DNA of 64,000 nt from Anaerolineales bacterium (GTDB taxonomy: Bacteria; Chloroflexota; Anaerolineae; Anaerolineales; Villigracilaceae), in contig JAHDWB010000004.1 of assembly GCA_023382595.1 (NCBI GenBank), positions 62,001 through 126,000 on the forward strand, read 5' to 3'. This document shows, piece after piece, positions 18,833 to 26,104 of the stretch. Numbering within the stretch: position 1 is the first letter of the stretch; each line of letters opens with the position of its first letter. Made by a program: the position numbers and the translations under genes. The notes below the pieces were generated by a model. It searched no databases, was not told the origin of the DNA, and saw only the letters and a list, made by a program, of their open reading frames with translations.

Positions 18833-18865
18833 TATAAAAGATATTATTGCAAAAAGTTGCAATAA
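18833..18865 (+). promoter_or_regulatory. -10 box and Nur/Fur-type palindromic operator
   Basis: TATAAA at 18833-18838 is followed by the palindrome TTATTGCAA (18844-18852), a 4-base spacer, and TTGCAATAA (18857-18865). The operator covers the expected transcription start and touches the ribosome site AAGG. TTGCAA half-sites closely resemble the TTGCAA-N5-TTGCAA box described for the nickel regulator Nur of Streptomyces. With a Fur-family gene and nickel-type transporter directly downstream, autoregulated metal-dependent repression is likely. Confidence 0.6.
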
Positions 18866-18874
18866 GGATATTTC

Positions 18875-19300
18875 ATGTCCTGTGCTGATTCCTATGCCCC
18901 CCAACTTCGCGCCCGCGGATATCGTATGACGCCTCAGCGGCTTGCGATTTTGCATGTGCTCCATCACTCCGGGGAACATCTCTCCCCAACGGAGGTGTAC
19001 GAGCGGGCGCGCACGGAACTGCCGAGCCTGACCGAATCCACGGTGTATCGCACGCTGGAATTCCTTGCGAAGAACGGCTTGGCGCGCGCCGCTCATATGT
19101 TTGGCGGACGTCTCGTCTATGAGATCGCAGGGCATGAGCACCATCACCTGAAATGCCGAAACTGTGGGGATGAAATGGAGGTGGAACACGCCCTATTGGA
19201 AAAACTTTATCGTCAACTTGAACTTGAAAGCGGCTACCGCCTGACGGACAGCCATGTTACATTTTTCGGTCTTTGTCCCAACTGTCAAAAAGGAGAATAG
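18875..19300 (+). CDS. Fur-family metal-responsive repressor, probably Nur-like
   Basis: 141 aa, normal Fur length. The N-terminal winged helix spans about residues 8-85 (RMTPQRLAIL, LPSLTESTVYRTLEFLAKNG recognition region). The C-terminal dimerisation domain has a His-rich metal site (GHEHHHLKC) and two CxxC pairs (CRNC, CPNC) for structural zinc. The first ATG after AAGG is used. It lies behind a TTGCAA-type palindrome and three bases before the nickel/cobalt transporter genes, so the likely role is repressing that operon when metal is sufficient. Assignment to nickel rather than zinc or iron rests on context and operator, not on ligand residues. Confidence 0.85.
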   Translation: MSCADSYAPQLRARGYRMTPQRLAILHVLHHSGEHLSPTEVYERARTELPSLTESTVYRTLEFLAKNGLARAAHMFGGRLVYEIAGHEHHHLKCRNCGDEMEVEHALLEKLYRQLELESGYRLTDSHVTFFGLCPNCQKGE

Positions 19301-19302
19301 AA

Positions 19303-20238
19303 ATGTTGTATGCACCAGCCCCGCTTCACATCCCGGATGGATTTCTGAATGTCGTAGTTTCTGTGATTTTCTGGATCACCACCATTGTCACACTTGGATT
19401 CGCCATTTCCAAAACGAACAAATCGCTCGGTGAAAAACAGATCCCGCTTATGGGCATCATGGCGGCGTTCATCTTTGCCGCGCAGATGATCAACTTCCCG
19501 GTGGCGGGCGGCACCTCCGGTCACCTGTTGGGCGGTGCGCTTGCCGCCATCGTGCTCGGTCCGTGGGCAGGGATGCTCGTGATGACCGCCGTCATCGCCG
19601 TGCAGGCGCTGCTCTTCCAAGACGGCGGTCTGCTCGTGATGGGCGCGAACATCTTCAACATGGGACTTGTCACCGCCGCCATCGGGTATGGATTATATCG
19701 TTCGGTCATGGGGCAATCCAAAACAGTGAAACTCGGCGTGGTTGCCTTTGCTGCGTGGCTTTCGGTGATGGCGGGCGCCTTGCTCACCGCCTTGCAGCTC
19801 TGGTTGAGCGGCACGTCGCAATTGCAGATCGTCATCCCCGCCATGATGGGAGTCCACGCGCTGATCGGCGTCGGCGAAGCGTTGATCACGGTCTTTGCGC
19901 TGGCGTTTATCATGCAGACCCGCCCCGACCTGCTCGGCGAAGGTTCCGAATCCGCGAAGGGAAGCCGCAACTGGATCTGGGTCGGCGGGATCGTCGCCCT
20001 GCTGGTCGTGTTGATCTCACCATTCGCCTCTGGCGACCCCGACGGCTTGGAACGTGTCGCTGAAGATTTGGGCTTCATTGGAACCGGTCTCGACGCGCCC
20101 TATTCCATCATCCCGGATTACACCATTCCCTTCCTCGGCGAGACCGCGCTCTCGACCATCCTTGCCGGTGTGGTGGGGATCATTGTCGTGGCGGTCATTA
20201 TGATCCTGATCGGGCGCGGGATGAAGGCGAAATCGTAA
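19303..20238 (+). CDS. nikMN: NikMN-type substrate-binding membrane component of a nickel/cobalt ECF transporter
   Basis: 311 aa. Start at 19303 after AAGGAG, two bases beyond the Fur stop. The first TM block carries the CbiM/NikM signature HIPDGFL at residues 9-15 and further conserved parts (PVAGGTSGHLLGGALAA, GANIFNMG). A C-terminal segment contains the PDGLE motif (SGDPDGLERVAEDLGF) between two TM helices, typical of NikN/CbiN. It is therefore an M-N fusion that captures Ni(II) or Co(II) for uptake with the downstream Q and O proteins. Oddly, the metal-binding His is not residue 2 as in classical CbiM/NikM, but follows an eight-residue extension. Confidence 0.85.
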   Translation: MLYAPAPLHIPDGFLNVVVSVIFWITTIVTLGFAISKTNKSLGEKQIPLMGIMAAFIFAAQMINFPVAGGTSGHLLGGALAAIVLGPWAGMLVMTAVIAVQALLFQDGGLLVMGANIFNMGLVTAAIGYGLYRSVMGQSKTVKLGVVAFAAWLSVMAGALLTALQLWLSGTSQLQIVIPAMMGVHALIGVGEALITVFALAFIMQTRPDLLGEGSESAKGSRNWIWVGGIVALLVVLISPFASGDPDGLERVAEDLGFIGTGLDAPYSIIPDYTIPFLGETALSTILAGVVGIIVVAVIMILIGRGMKAKS

Positions 20239-20244
20239 CAGTGG

Positions 20245-20302
20245 TTTCGATACGTGGCGCGAACATTACGCGCCACTACTCAATCACCGTAACATATCGA
20301 AA
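20245..20302. repeat. Nested inverted repeat between transporter genes
   Basis: Outer arms TTTCGATA (20245-20252) and TATCGAAA (20295-20302) enclose an inner stem GTGGCGCG (20254-20261) / CGCGCCAC (20269-20276). No T run follows, so it is a REP-like element that probably lets transcription continue into cbiQ. Confidence 0.65.
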
Positions 20303-20305
20303 ATA

Positions 20306-21097
20306 ATGCACTTCGACGCATTCGACCGTTACCACGAAACCCAAAGTTTTCTCCACCGCCTCGACCCGCGCGTGAAGGTTTTGGTGACGGTCATCTTTAT
20401 CGTTTCCAATGCCCTGCTCCCGGACGGGGCGTGGCTGGCGTTTGTCTCTGTATGGATATTTTTGCTCGCTAACAACTTGATCTCCAAACTTGGCATCGGC
20501 TACACCCTCAAGCGCTCGATCATCGCCCTGCCGTTTGCGTTGATCGCGATTACCGTCCTTTTCTCCATCCCCGGTGAGCCGCTCACCACGTTTAATTTTA
20601 TTGCGTGGCAACTCACCATCACAGACAACGGGCTCCTGCGTTTTGTGAGCATCCTCATCCGTTCGTGGCTTTCGGTGCAGATGGCGATCCTGCTGGTGGC
20701 GGTGACGCGCTTCCCCGATCTCGTCCATGCGTTGGAGCATCTGCGCGTGCCAGCCGTCCTCACCACGATCATCGCCTTTCTCTACCGCTATCTCTTCGTG
20801 CTGACGGACGAGGTCTTGCGTCTGCTCAGAGCAAGGGAAAGCCGCTCGGGAGCCGCCCCAGGTTCGAGGTCGGGGGGAGGCGTGTTGTGGCGGGCGAAGG
20901 TCGCGGGGAATATGGCGGGTCAATTATTCCTGCGAAGTTATGAGCGCAGTGACCGCATCTACAATGCGATGGTGGCACGCGGCTATGCCGGTCATCTTTA
21001 TACGTTGAATCCGCACGAGATGAAGTCATCCGATTATTATGCGACGGCGTTCGCGATTGCCGTTATTTTTATCCTGCAAGTGGTTGGAAGGTTCTGA
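20306..21097 (+). CDS. cbiQ: CbiQ-type transmembrane coupling protein of the nickel/cobalt ECF transporter
   Basis: 263 aa with about five TM helices. The N-terminus (MHFDAFDRYHETQSFLHRLDPRVKVL) fits CbiQ, and the coupling-helix region (VPAVLTTIIAFLYRYLFVLTDEVLRL and RSYERSDRIYNAMVARGY) contains the Ala-Arg-Gly-type EAA-like motif of ECF T-proteins. It links the metal-binding component to the ATPase in the membrane. There is no clear Shine-Dalgarno sequence before the ATG; expression probably depends on the upstream operon. The stop overlaps the next start by one base (TGATG). Confidence 0.85.
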   Translation: MHFDAFDRYHETQSFLHRLDPRVKVLVTVIFIVSNALLPDGAWLAFVSVWIFLLANNLISKLGIGYTLKRSIIALPFALIAITVLFSIPGEPLTTFNFIAWQLTITDNGLLRFVSILIRSWLSVQMAILLVAVTRFPDLVHALEHLRVPAVLTTIIAFLYRYLFVLTDEVLRLLRARESRSGAAPGSRSGGGVLWRAKVAGNMAGQLFLRSYERSDRIYNAMVARGYAGHLYTLNPHEMKSSDYYATAFAIAVIFILQVVGRF

Positions 21098-21852
21098 TGC
21101 CCGTTACGCATATCAAGAGTCAGTTTGCGCCGCCCGAATGTGACGGCGATGTTTTATCGGTGAACGACCTGCATTTCGCCTATCCCGATGGGCACGCCGC
21201 CCTGCATGGCGTTTCTTTGAAGTTGTGCGGCGGTGACAAGGTGGCGCTGGTGGGACCGAACGGTGCGGGGAAGTCCACGCTGATGCTGCACCTGAATGGG
21301 ATTTTGCACGGGCGCGGCGAGGTGGAGATCGCGGGCATGCGTCTCACACGTGACAACCTGCCTGCCATCCGCGCCATGGTGGGACTCGTGTTCCAGAACC
21401 CGGACGACCAACTCTTCTCGCCGACGGTGTTCGAGGACGTGGCGTTCGGTCCGTTGCACATGGGCTTGCCCGAGGACGAGGTGCGCGCGCGGGTGGATGC
21501 CGCGCTCGAAGCCGTGCGGATGTCGGGCTATCGGGAGCGCCTGTCGCATCACTTGAGTGTGGGCGAGAAGAAGCGCATCGCCATCGCGACGGTGCTTTCG
21601 ATGCAGCCGAGTTTATTGGTATTGGACGAACCGTCGGCGGGACTCGACCCGCGCGCGCGGCGGACGTTGATCAACCTGTTGCGCGACCTGCCGATCACGA
21701 TGCTCGTCTCTACGCATGATATGAAACTGGTGCAGGAGTTGTTTCCGCGCACGATCGTGATGGACGAAGGCAGGGTGGTGGCGGATGGATTGACTCAGGA
21801 TATACTGGAGGATGAGGCGCTGTTGACGGCGCATGGGCTGGAGAAGCCGTAA
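21097..21852 (+). CDS. cbiO: CbiO-type ATPase of the nickel/cobalt ECF transporter
   Basis: 251 aa ABC ATPase. Walker A GPNGAGKST about residues 52-60, Q-loop VFQNPDDQLFSPTVFEDVAFG (a CbiO/EcfA hallmark), signature LSVGEKKRIAIA, Walker B LLVLDEPSAGLDP, and H-loop STHD are all intact. A short N-terminal extension of about 20 residues precedes the first strand. It powers metal uptake with the CbiQ and NikMN products and is translationally coupled to cbiQ. Only one ATPase gene is present, as is normal for group I ECF transporters. Confidence 0.9.
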   Translation: MPVTHIKSQFAPPECDGDVLSVNDLHFAYPDGHAALHGVSLKLCGGDKVALVGPNGAGKSTLMLHLNGILHGRGEVEIAGMRLTRDNLPAIRAMVGLVFQNPDDQLFSPTVFEDVAFGPLHMGLPEDEVRARVDAALEAVRMSGYRERLSHHLSVGEKKRIAIATVLSMQPSLLVLDEPSAGLDPRARRTLINLLRDLPITMLVSTHDMKLVQELFPRTIVMDEGRVVADGLTQDILEDEALLTAHGLEKP

Positions 21853-22138
21853 GGCAAACTAATGTGATTCGCGCCCAGATGGCTACTTTCCTACTGTTAT
21901 CACTCACGAGTTTATCCGCAACTCCTTCTGAGGAAGAGCAGGAGGAGTTGAAAGCTATTGTCCATCGGTGACATTAGTCACTTTGATGCCGAGTGCCTTT
22001 AAGCGATACTATTAAGAAACAGTATATTTTTCATGCAATCGGGATGCTCCACAATTGCAGAATAGAATCCAGACACCTAGAAGGGGGGACACGATGAAAT
22101 ACGCCCCCAAAATACCGAGTAAATAAAAAGGAGAAAGC
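21853..22138 (+). other. Intergenic stretch with two possible tiny ORFs
   Basis: 286 bases between the ECF operon and an AT-rich lipoprotein gene. A 30-codon frame at 21879-21971 begins MATFLLLSLTSLS and ends EEEQEELKAIVHR; its C-terminal half looks like the tail of a larger helical protein, so it may be a remnant. A 10-codon frame at 22094-22126 lies behind a purine-rich site and ends 12 bases before the next ATG, so it could be a leader peptide. Neither is well supported. Confidence 0.25.
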
Positions 22139-22888
22139 ATGATGAAACGCTTTGAGTTCATTTTGATGCTAATCGTAATTCTGGCAGGCTGTGCGCCTGG
22201 TCCTACAGAAATAGCAACTCCAGTCATAATCTCACCAACGGCAATGCCTACGCCCACCGAGTTATTTTTCACTTTCACACCGTCCCCACTACCACCAGAT
22301 CTAACCGCCACAGTGACCCCTGACCCTGTTCATGCCCATCAACGGAGCGAAATACAAAACATCATTGAGTCCTATTTTGAACTTCGTTATCAGGCACTCA
22401 GCATTTCACCACCAGAAGATTTTCAAAGGAATAGTTTTGGCAACCTAATTTCGAAAGAACCCGATGCAAGGGATTTCCTAGTCACTGAGATGGCTAAATT
22501 GTCTGTAGAAAGAAAATGGGCTGAATTGAATGGGTTTCGATATGCAAAGTATGAATACTCTCTGGAATATAAAAATATTGCGCTTGATGCTTCTGCAAAA
22601 GTTGCAACAGTGGCTTTACTTGAAGACTTTGTGATCGTCACAGAACGAGCCATGGAACAAAATCCTGATATGCCCAGTATCACCAGGGGAGACCAAATCC
22701 ATCAAATCATTTTGCAATACGAACAAGGTCAATGGGAAATCGTCTCTGATACTTACTGGGATGCTTGGTGGCGACGGTATCGAAAGCCAGGTATGTCTAC
22801 TAACGAGATATTGAACGAGATAAATATGCTTCTGCAAGAGTTAGAGGCTATGCCAACGACTACGTCGCCGATATTGCCCATACCGTGA
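22139..22888 (+). CDS. Lipoprotein of unknown function in an AT-rich patch
   Basis: 249 aa, AAGGAG seven bases before the ATG. The signal peptide has a lipobox (LAGC, Cys about 17-18), followed by a Pro/Thr-rich linker to about residue 65. The globular part is about 170 residues with mixed helices and strands; the region around HQRSEIQNIIESYFELRYQ and later EQGQWEIVSDTYWDAWWRR resembles secreted NTF2-like domains, though weakly. Codon use is clearly more AT-rich than in flanking genes, suggesting recent acquisition together with the next two small genes. Confidence 0.6.
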   Translation: MMKRFEFILMLIVILAGCAPGPTEIATPVIISPTAMPTPTELFFTFTPSPLPPDLTATVTPDPVHAHQRSEIQNIIESYFELRYQALSISPPEDFQRNSFGNLISKEPDARDFLVTEMAKLSVERKWAELNGFRYAKYEYSLEYKNIALDASAKVATVALLEDFVIVTERAMEQNPDMPSITRGDQIHQIILQYEQGQWEIVSDTYWDAWWRRYRKPGMSTNEILNEINMLLQELEAMPTTTSPILPIP

Positions 22889-22914
22889 TCCTTTGAATAT
22901 TGTAAGGAGAGAAA

Positions 22915-23070
22915 ATGTATAAAACAAGTCATTATTGGATAGTAATTTTGATTGCAATAGTAGTACTGATCATTAGTGGGAATTGGGCGGCAGTAGTTCA
23001 AGCAAATCAAGCGATTGTCAATGTCTATCCTAATTTATGTAGCAAAGGGAAACTTATAAATGGAAAATGA
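22915..23070 (+). CDS. Small single-pass membrane protein (51 aa)
   Basis: Short frame from ATG 22915 to TGA 23068-23070 with a strong ribosome site AAGGAGA at 22904-22910. After MYKTSHYW comes one TM helix (IVILIAIVVLIISGNWAAVV) and a 25-residue polar tail with one Cys. Its stop codon lies inside the start region of the next gene (11-base overlap), indicating translational coupling. No recognisable family. The ribosome site, TM helix and coupling make it likely real. Confidence 0.6.
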   Translation: MYKTSHYWIVILIAIVVLIISGNWAAVVQANQAIVNVYPNLCSKGKLINGK

Positions 23071-23359
23071 CCCTTTCATGCAGTTATTTCTGATCATATT
23101 AATATCGGGATTCGGACTGGTAATTCCCTTTATGTTTTTTTGGTTTTGGGTTTCCAGGAAAGGATGGGCTTCGGTTCGACTTTTTTCAGCGTCTTTTGGA
23201 GTGCTTATCCTTTTAGCAGGGATAATTCTTTGGTTTCAAGTGAAAGAAACATGGTTGTTGATTTTCACATTCATAAGTTCTTTAGTGGCAAGTCTAATGA
23301 TATTGACCTGGCCAGTTACAGCGCCACGAATTATCGAAAAGCTGAATCTGAAATGGTAA
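23060..23359 (+). CDS. Small three-TM membrane protein of unknown function
   Basis: 99 aa with three hydrophobic helices (LFLIILISGFGLVIPFMFFW, LFSASFGVLILLAGIILWF, LLIFTFISSLVASLMILTW) and short basic loops. It overlaps the 51-aa gene by 11 bases and shares its AT-rich composition. Function unknown; the pair may form a small membrane complex. Confidence 0.6.
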   Translation: MENDPFMQLFLIILISGFGLVIPFMFFWFWVSRKGWASVRLFSASFGVLILLAGIILWFQVKETWLLIFTFISSLVASLMILTWPVTAPRIIEKLNLKW

Positions 23360-23381
23360 TAATGCAAACTTGTTGTATCGA

Positions 23382-23411
23382 AAAGCGCTTCTGAGAAATC
23401 AGAAGCGCTTT
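23382..23411. terminator. Bidirectional hairpin between convergent genes
   Basis: A 13-bp perfect stem (AAAGCGCTTCTGA with TCAGAAGCGCTTT) and GAAA loop. T runs are short on both sides. It separates the small membrane genes from metK, which arrives from the other strand. Confidence 0.6.
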
Positions 23412-23420
23412 CCACTTTCT

Positions 23421-23476
23421 ACCTTCTACCTTCTACCTTCTACACACCAGCGGCCTACCTTCTACACACCAGCGGC
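23421..23476. repeat. Heptamer repeat and duplicated metK 3' end
   Basis: Three ACCTTCT heptamers (23421-23441) run into a 22-base unit, ACCTTCT plus ACACACCAGCGGC plus two bases, present twice (23435-23456 and 23457-23478). The second copy encodes the last codons and stop of metK; the first is an untranslated duplicate just downstream. Confidence 0.8.
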
Positions 23477-24676
23477 TTTCTTCAACGCTTCCGCCTTATC
23501 CGTCTTCTCCCAAGGGAATTCGATGTCGTCGCGCCCGAAGTGACCGTAGGCGGCGGTCTGGCGGAAGATCGGTTTGCGCAAGCCGAGGTCGCGGATGATC
23601 GCGCCGGGGCGCAGGTCGAAGTGCTCGTTGATCAGCGCGGCGATTTTTTCATCGGAAATTTTTGCCGTTCCGAAGGTCTCCACGTTGACCGAGAGCGGGT
23701 GCGCCACGCCGATGGCATAAGAGACCTGTACTTCCACGCGGTCTGCCAGCCCGGCGGCGACCACGTTCTTCGCCACATAGCGCGCGGCATACGCGGCGGA
23801 GCGGTCCACTTTGGTGGCGTCCTTGCCGGAGAAGGCGCCGCCGCCGTGACGTCCCATGCCGCCGTAGGTGTCCACGATGATCTTGCGCCCGGTCACGCCC
23901 GCATCGCCCATCGGTCCACCGATCACAAATCGTCCCGTCGGGTTGACAAAGACCTTCAGGTCGCCGTCCACCAATTCCTTGGGCAGGACGGGATTGATAA
24001 TGTGCTCGATCACGCCGTCACGGATCTCTTCCTGTGAAACCTCAGGAGCGTGCTGGGTGGAGATCAGGACGGTATCGATGCGCTTGGGTTTCCCGAAAGC
24101 GTATTCCACCGTCACCTGACTCTTCGCATCGGGACGCAGCCACGGCAGGGTTCCGTTTTTACGGATTTCACTCTGTCTGCGGACGAGCTTGTGCGCGAGA
24201 TAGATCGGCAGTGGCATCAGGGTGGGGGTTTCATTGCAGGCATAGCCGAACATCATGCCCTGGTCGCCCGCGCCGATGGATTCAACTTCCTCATCCGTGA
24301 GGTGGTGTCCATCGCGCGTTTCGAGCGCGTGGTTCACGCCCATGGCGATGTCACCGGATTGCTTGGCGATCGCAACCAGCACGCCGCAGGAATTTCCGTC
24401 GAAGCCTTTTTCGCTCGAGTCGTAGCCGATCTCGTTGACCACCTTGCGGACGAGTTCATCGTAGTTGAAGGTGGCGTTGGTGGTGATCTCTCCCAACAGC
24501 ATGACGTAGCCGGTCTTGACCGCAGTTTCGCACGCCACACGCGAGCGCGGATCCTGCTCGAGGCACGCATCGAGGACCGCATCCGAGACTTGGTCGCAGA
24601 TCTTGTCCGGGTGCCCCTCTGAAACGGATTCTGATGTGAACATCAGGTTGGGGGATGTCATAAAAGTATTGGACAT
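23462..24676 (-). CDS. metK: S-adenosylmethionine synthetase
   Basis: 404 aa. Makes SAM from methionine and ATP in the cytoplasm. The three-domain MetK signatures are present: [20 protein letters not shown] with the ATP-binding His, [12 protein letters not shown], and the [19 protein letters not shown] loop. Length is normal. AAGGAG lies before the ATG; a second in-frame Met at codon 6 is possible. The gene is downstream of a SAM-I riboswitch with a terminator-like hairpin, so it is repressed when SAM is abundant. Its 3' end is duplicated immediately downstream. Confidence 0.97.
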   Translation of the reverse strand: MSNTFMTSPNLMFTSESVSEGHPDKICDQVSDAVLDACLEQDPRSRVACETAVKTGYVMLLGEITTNATFNYDELVRKVVNEIGYDSSEKGFDGNSCGVLVAIAKQSGDIAMGVNHALETRDGHHLTDEEVESIGAGDQGMMFGYACNETPTLMPLPIYLAHKLVRRQSEIRKNGTLPWLRPDAKSQVTVEYAFGKPKRIDTVLISTQHAPEVSQEEIRDGVIEHIINPVLPKELVDGDLKVFVNPTGRFVIGGPMGDAGVTGRKIIVDTYGGMGRHGGGAFSGKDATKVDRSAAYAARYVAKNVVAAGLADRVEVQVSYAIGVAHPLSVNVETFGTAKISDEKIAALINEHFDLRPGAIIRDLGLRKPIFRQTAAYGHFGRDDIEFPWEKTDKAEALKKAAGV

Positions 24677-24701
24677 TGTTTATTTCTCCTTGGAAATAGA
24701 A

Positions 24702-24734
24702 AATTGCCCATTCAGACGTGCAGAAAGGGCAATT
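24702..24734 (-). terminator. Expression-platform terminator hairpin of the SAM riboswitch
   Basis: On the minus strand AATTGCCC (24727-24734) pairs with GGGCAATT (24702-24709) followed by TTTTC, between aptamer and metK ribosome site. This is the expected position for a regulated terminator. Confidence 0.65.
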
Positions 24735-24752
24735 CGAATCATGCTTGTTTTA

Positions 24753-24884
24753 CCCTCTCATCTTCCAGCGTATCCTGTCGGAATTGGCACCGTGTGTGTT
24801 GGTCGTTTGGTCTGACCATCTGACCAACACATCGGTTGTCGAGGCATCGCAGGGCCGGTCCCTCCGCCTCTCTGGATAAGAGCG
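24753..24884 (-). promoter_or_regulatory. SAM-I (S-box) riboswitch
   Basis: Read on the minus strand, the element shows the S-box consensus in order: CTCTTATCCAGAG, GGCGGAGGGACCGGCCC, GATGCC, CGACAACC, a variable P3 arm, GGTGCCAATTCC, ACAG, and the closing GGAAGATGAGAG. It binds SAM and controls the downstream metK by attenuation. Confidence 0.95.
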
Positions 24885-24913
24885 TCTATTTGGGTCTATT
24901 TAATTGTGCGCAG

Positions 24914-24942
24914 ATGATACCATAGCAAAAATTACGCGTCAA
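24914..24942 (-). promoter_or_regulatory. Sigma-70-type promoter for the riboswitch-metK transcript
   Basis: Minus strand TTGACG (24937-24942), exactly 17 bases, TATCAT (24914-24919). The transcription start would fall around 24907, a little upstream of the aptamer. Confidence 0.7.
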
Positions 24943-24979
24943 ATAAAAAACAAGCCGTCGGCATGGAACCGGCGGCTTG
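24943..24979 (-). terminator. Rho-independent terminator
   Basis: Minus strand CAAGCCGCCGG / CCGACGGCTTG with one mismatch, then TTTTTTATTT. It ends the FGE-lipoprotein transcript right before the metK promoter. Confidence 0.75.
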
Positions 24980-24998
24980 CTGGCAGACAGGTTTCGGC

Positions 24999-25928
24999 TT
25001 AGTCGGAAGCGCAGCGGAAGCCGATCTTGTTTGAAACATCACCGAGGTAATCGGATGAAAATGGGTCAGACGCATTCGGGTTCGAGCCGCGTACCGATCC
25101 GCGGTTGGAGAGGCGGATATTTCTGAATTCGTCCTGGAAGTTTCCGCCGCGTACCACGCGGTTGAAGTAGGTGCTGCGCGCGCCGGGACCGGTTGGGTTC
25201 ATGGTTGCACCCTTGCTGTAGAATTCGGCGTCATAAAAGTCAAGGACCCATTCGGTCACATTGCCAGCCATGTCCAAAACGCCGAACGGACTGGCTCCTG
25301 CCGGGAAACTGCCCACGCGGGTGGTGTCTCCAACGAAGTAGTTGAAGTTGCCGCGGGATGAGTCGGGACGTTCATCGCCCCATGGATAGGTGCGGAAATC
25401 GTCGCCGCGCGCGGCGCGTTCCCATTCTGCTTCGGTCGGCAGGCGGCGTCCAGCCCATTTGCAATAGTTATCCGCTTGCAGCCAGGTCACATACACCACG
25501 GGGAAGTCGTTGAATTCGGCATTGTTAAAATAAGAGTTGCGCGTTTGTGATTTGAAATCCTGTGGCGGTTCGCATGCGCCTGTCTGCATGCACAACATAT
25601 ACATGCCGTTGGTGACTTCCAATTTATCCATCCAGAAGCCTTTCAAGGTGACATTGCGAGCGGGGACCTCATCCTTCTGCTGGTCGGGGTCCAAGGCTCC
25701 CATGCGAAACGTGCCGTCTGGGATGTATACTTGGGGCATGCCATCCACGGATGAAACGCGTTCCTCGCCCGCCTGCCCGCTCGAGACGGCGGCGGTCGGG
25801 TTGATGGCTGGAGGCGTGTTGGTGGGGAAGGCGGTGGCGATGGGGATCGCGGTCGGCTGTGCATCTCCAGCTCCACAGGCTGAGAGGAATAAAGCCAGAG
25901 AAACAAGGATTGGGATTAGTTTTTTCAT
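24999..25928 (-). CDS. Lipoprotein with FGE-sulfatase (C-type lectin fold) domain
   Basis: 309 aa; AAGGAGAA before the ATG. Signal peptide with lipobox (LSAC, Cys about 18), a Thr/Ala/Pro linker to about 60, then an FGE-sulfatase domain to the end. Conserved parts include VYIPDGTFRMGALDPD, DKLEVTNGMY, RRLPTEAEWERAARG, TYPWGDE, VLDMAGNVTEWVLD, VVRGGNFQDE and IGFRCAS. The paired redox cysteines of true formylglycine-generating enzyme are absent, so oxidase activity is unlikely. The fold is often used as a ligand- or partner-binding module. It is paralogous to the protein at 26.8-27.8 kb (about the same length and motif order) and divergent from a response regulator. Confidence 0.8.
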   Translation of the reverse strand: MKKLIPILVSLALFLSACGAGDAQPTAIPIATAFPTNTPPAINPTAAVSSGQAGEERVSSVDGMPQVYIPDGTFRMGALDPDQQKDEVPARNVTLKGFWMDKLEVTNGMYMLCMQTGACEPPQDFKSQTRNSYFNNAEFNDFPVVYVTWLQADNYCKWAGRRLPTEAEWERAARGDDFRTYPWGDERPDSSRGNFNYFVGDTTRVGSFPAGASPFGVLDMAGNVTEWVLDFYDAEFYSKGATMNPTGPGARSTYFNRVVRGGNFQDEFRNIRLSNRGSVRGSNPNASDPFSSDYLGDVSNKIGFRCASD

Positions 25929-26010
25929 GCGATTCTCCTTTGTAAGATGATTTCAGTATACAAAGGGATGACTTATTTCCTAATCCCCCAAAGGTAATAT
26001 TTTGGTTAAA

Positions 26011-26045
26011 TTTTACGACTTTTTACGACCTTTCTAACGTATAAT
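26011..26045 (+). promoter_or_regulatory. -10 box with upstream 10-bp direct repeats
   Basis: TATAAT at 26040-26045 is preceded by two direct copies of TTTTACGACY (26011-26020, 26021-26030) and a degenerate third (TTTCTAACG). Direct repeats at one helical turn are typical binding sites for OmpR/PhoB-type regulators, and such a regulator is encoded just downstream. Autoregulation is inferred. Confidence 0.5.
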
Positions 26046-26104
26046 CACCTACAACTTTGTTAGCCGACCATCCCTTCTGGAAGCAGGTATTCACATCAGC
26101 ATAT

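Noticed and set aside
24999-25928. True formylglycine-generating enzyme (sulfatase activator)
   Set aside because: The redox Cys pair is absent and no sulfatase gene is near; kept as an FGE-fold lipoprotein.
26057-26104. TTG start for the response regulator
   Set aside because: No ribosome site and it adds 16 non-conserved residues; the ATG at 26105 gives a normal receiver start, though this is not certain.
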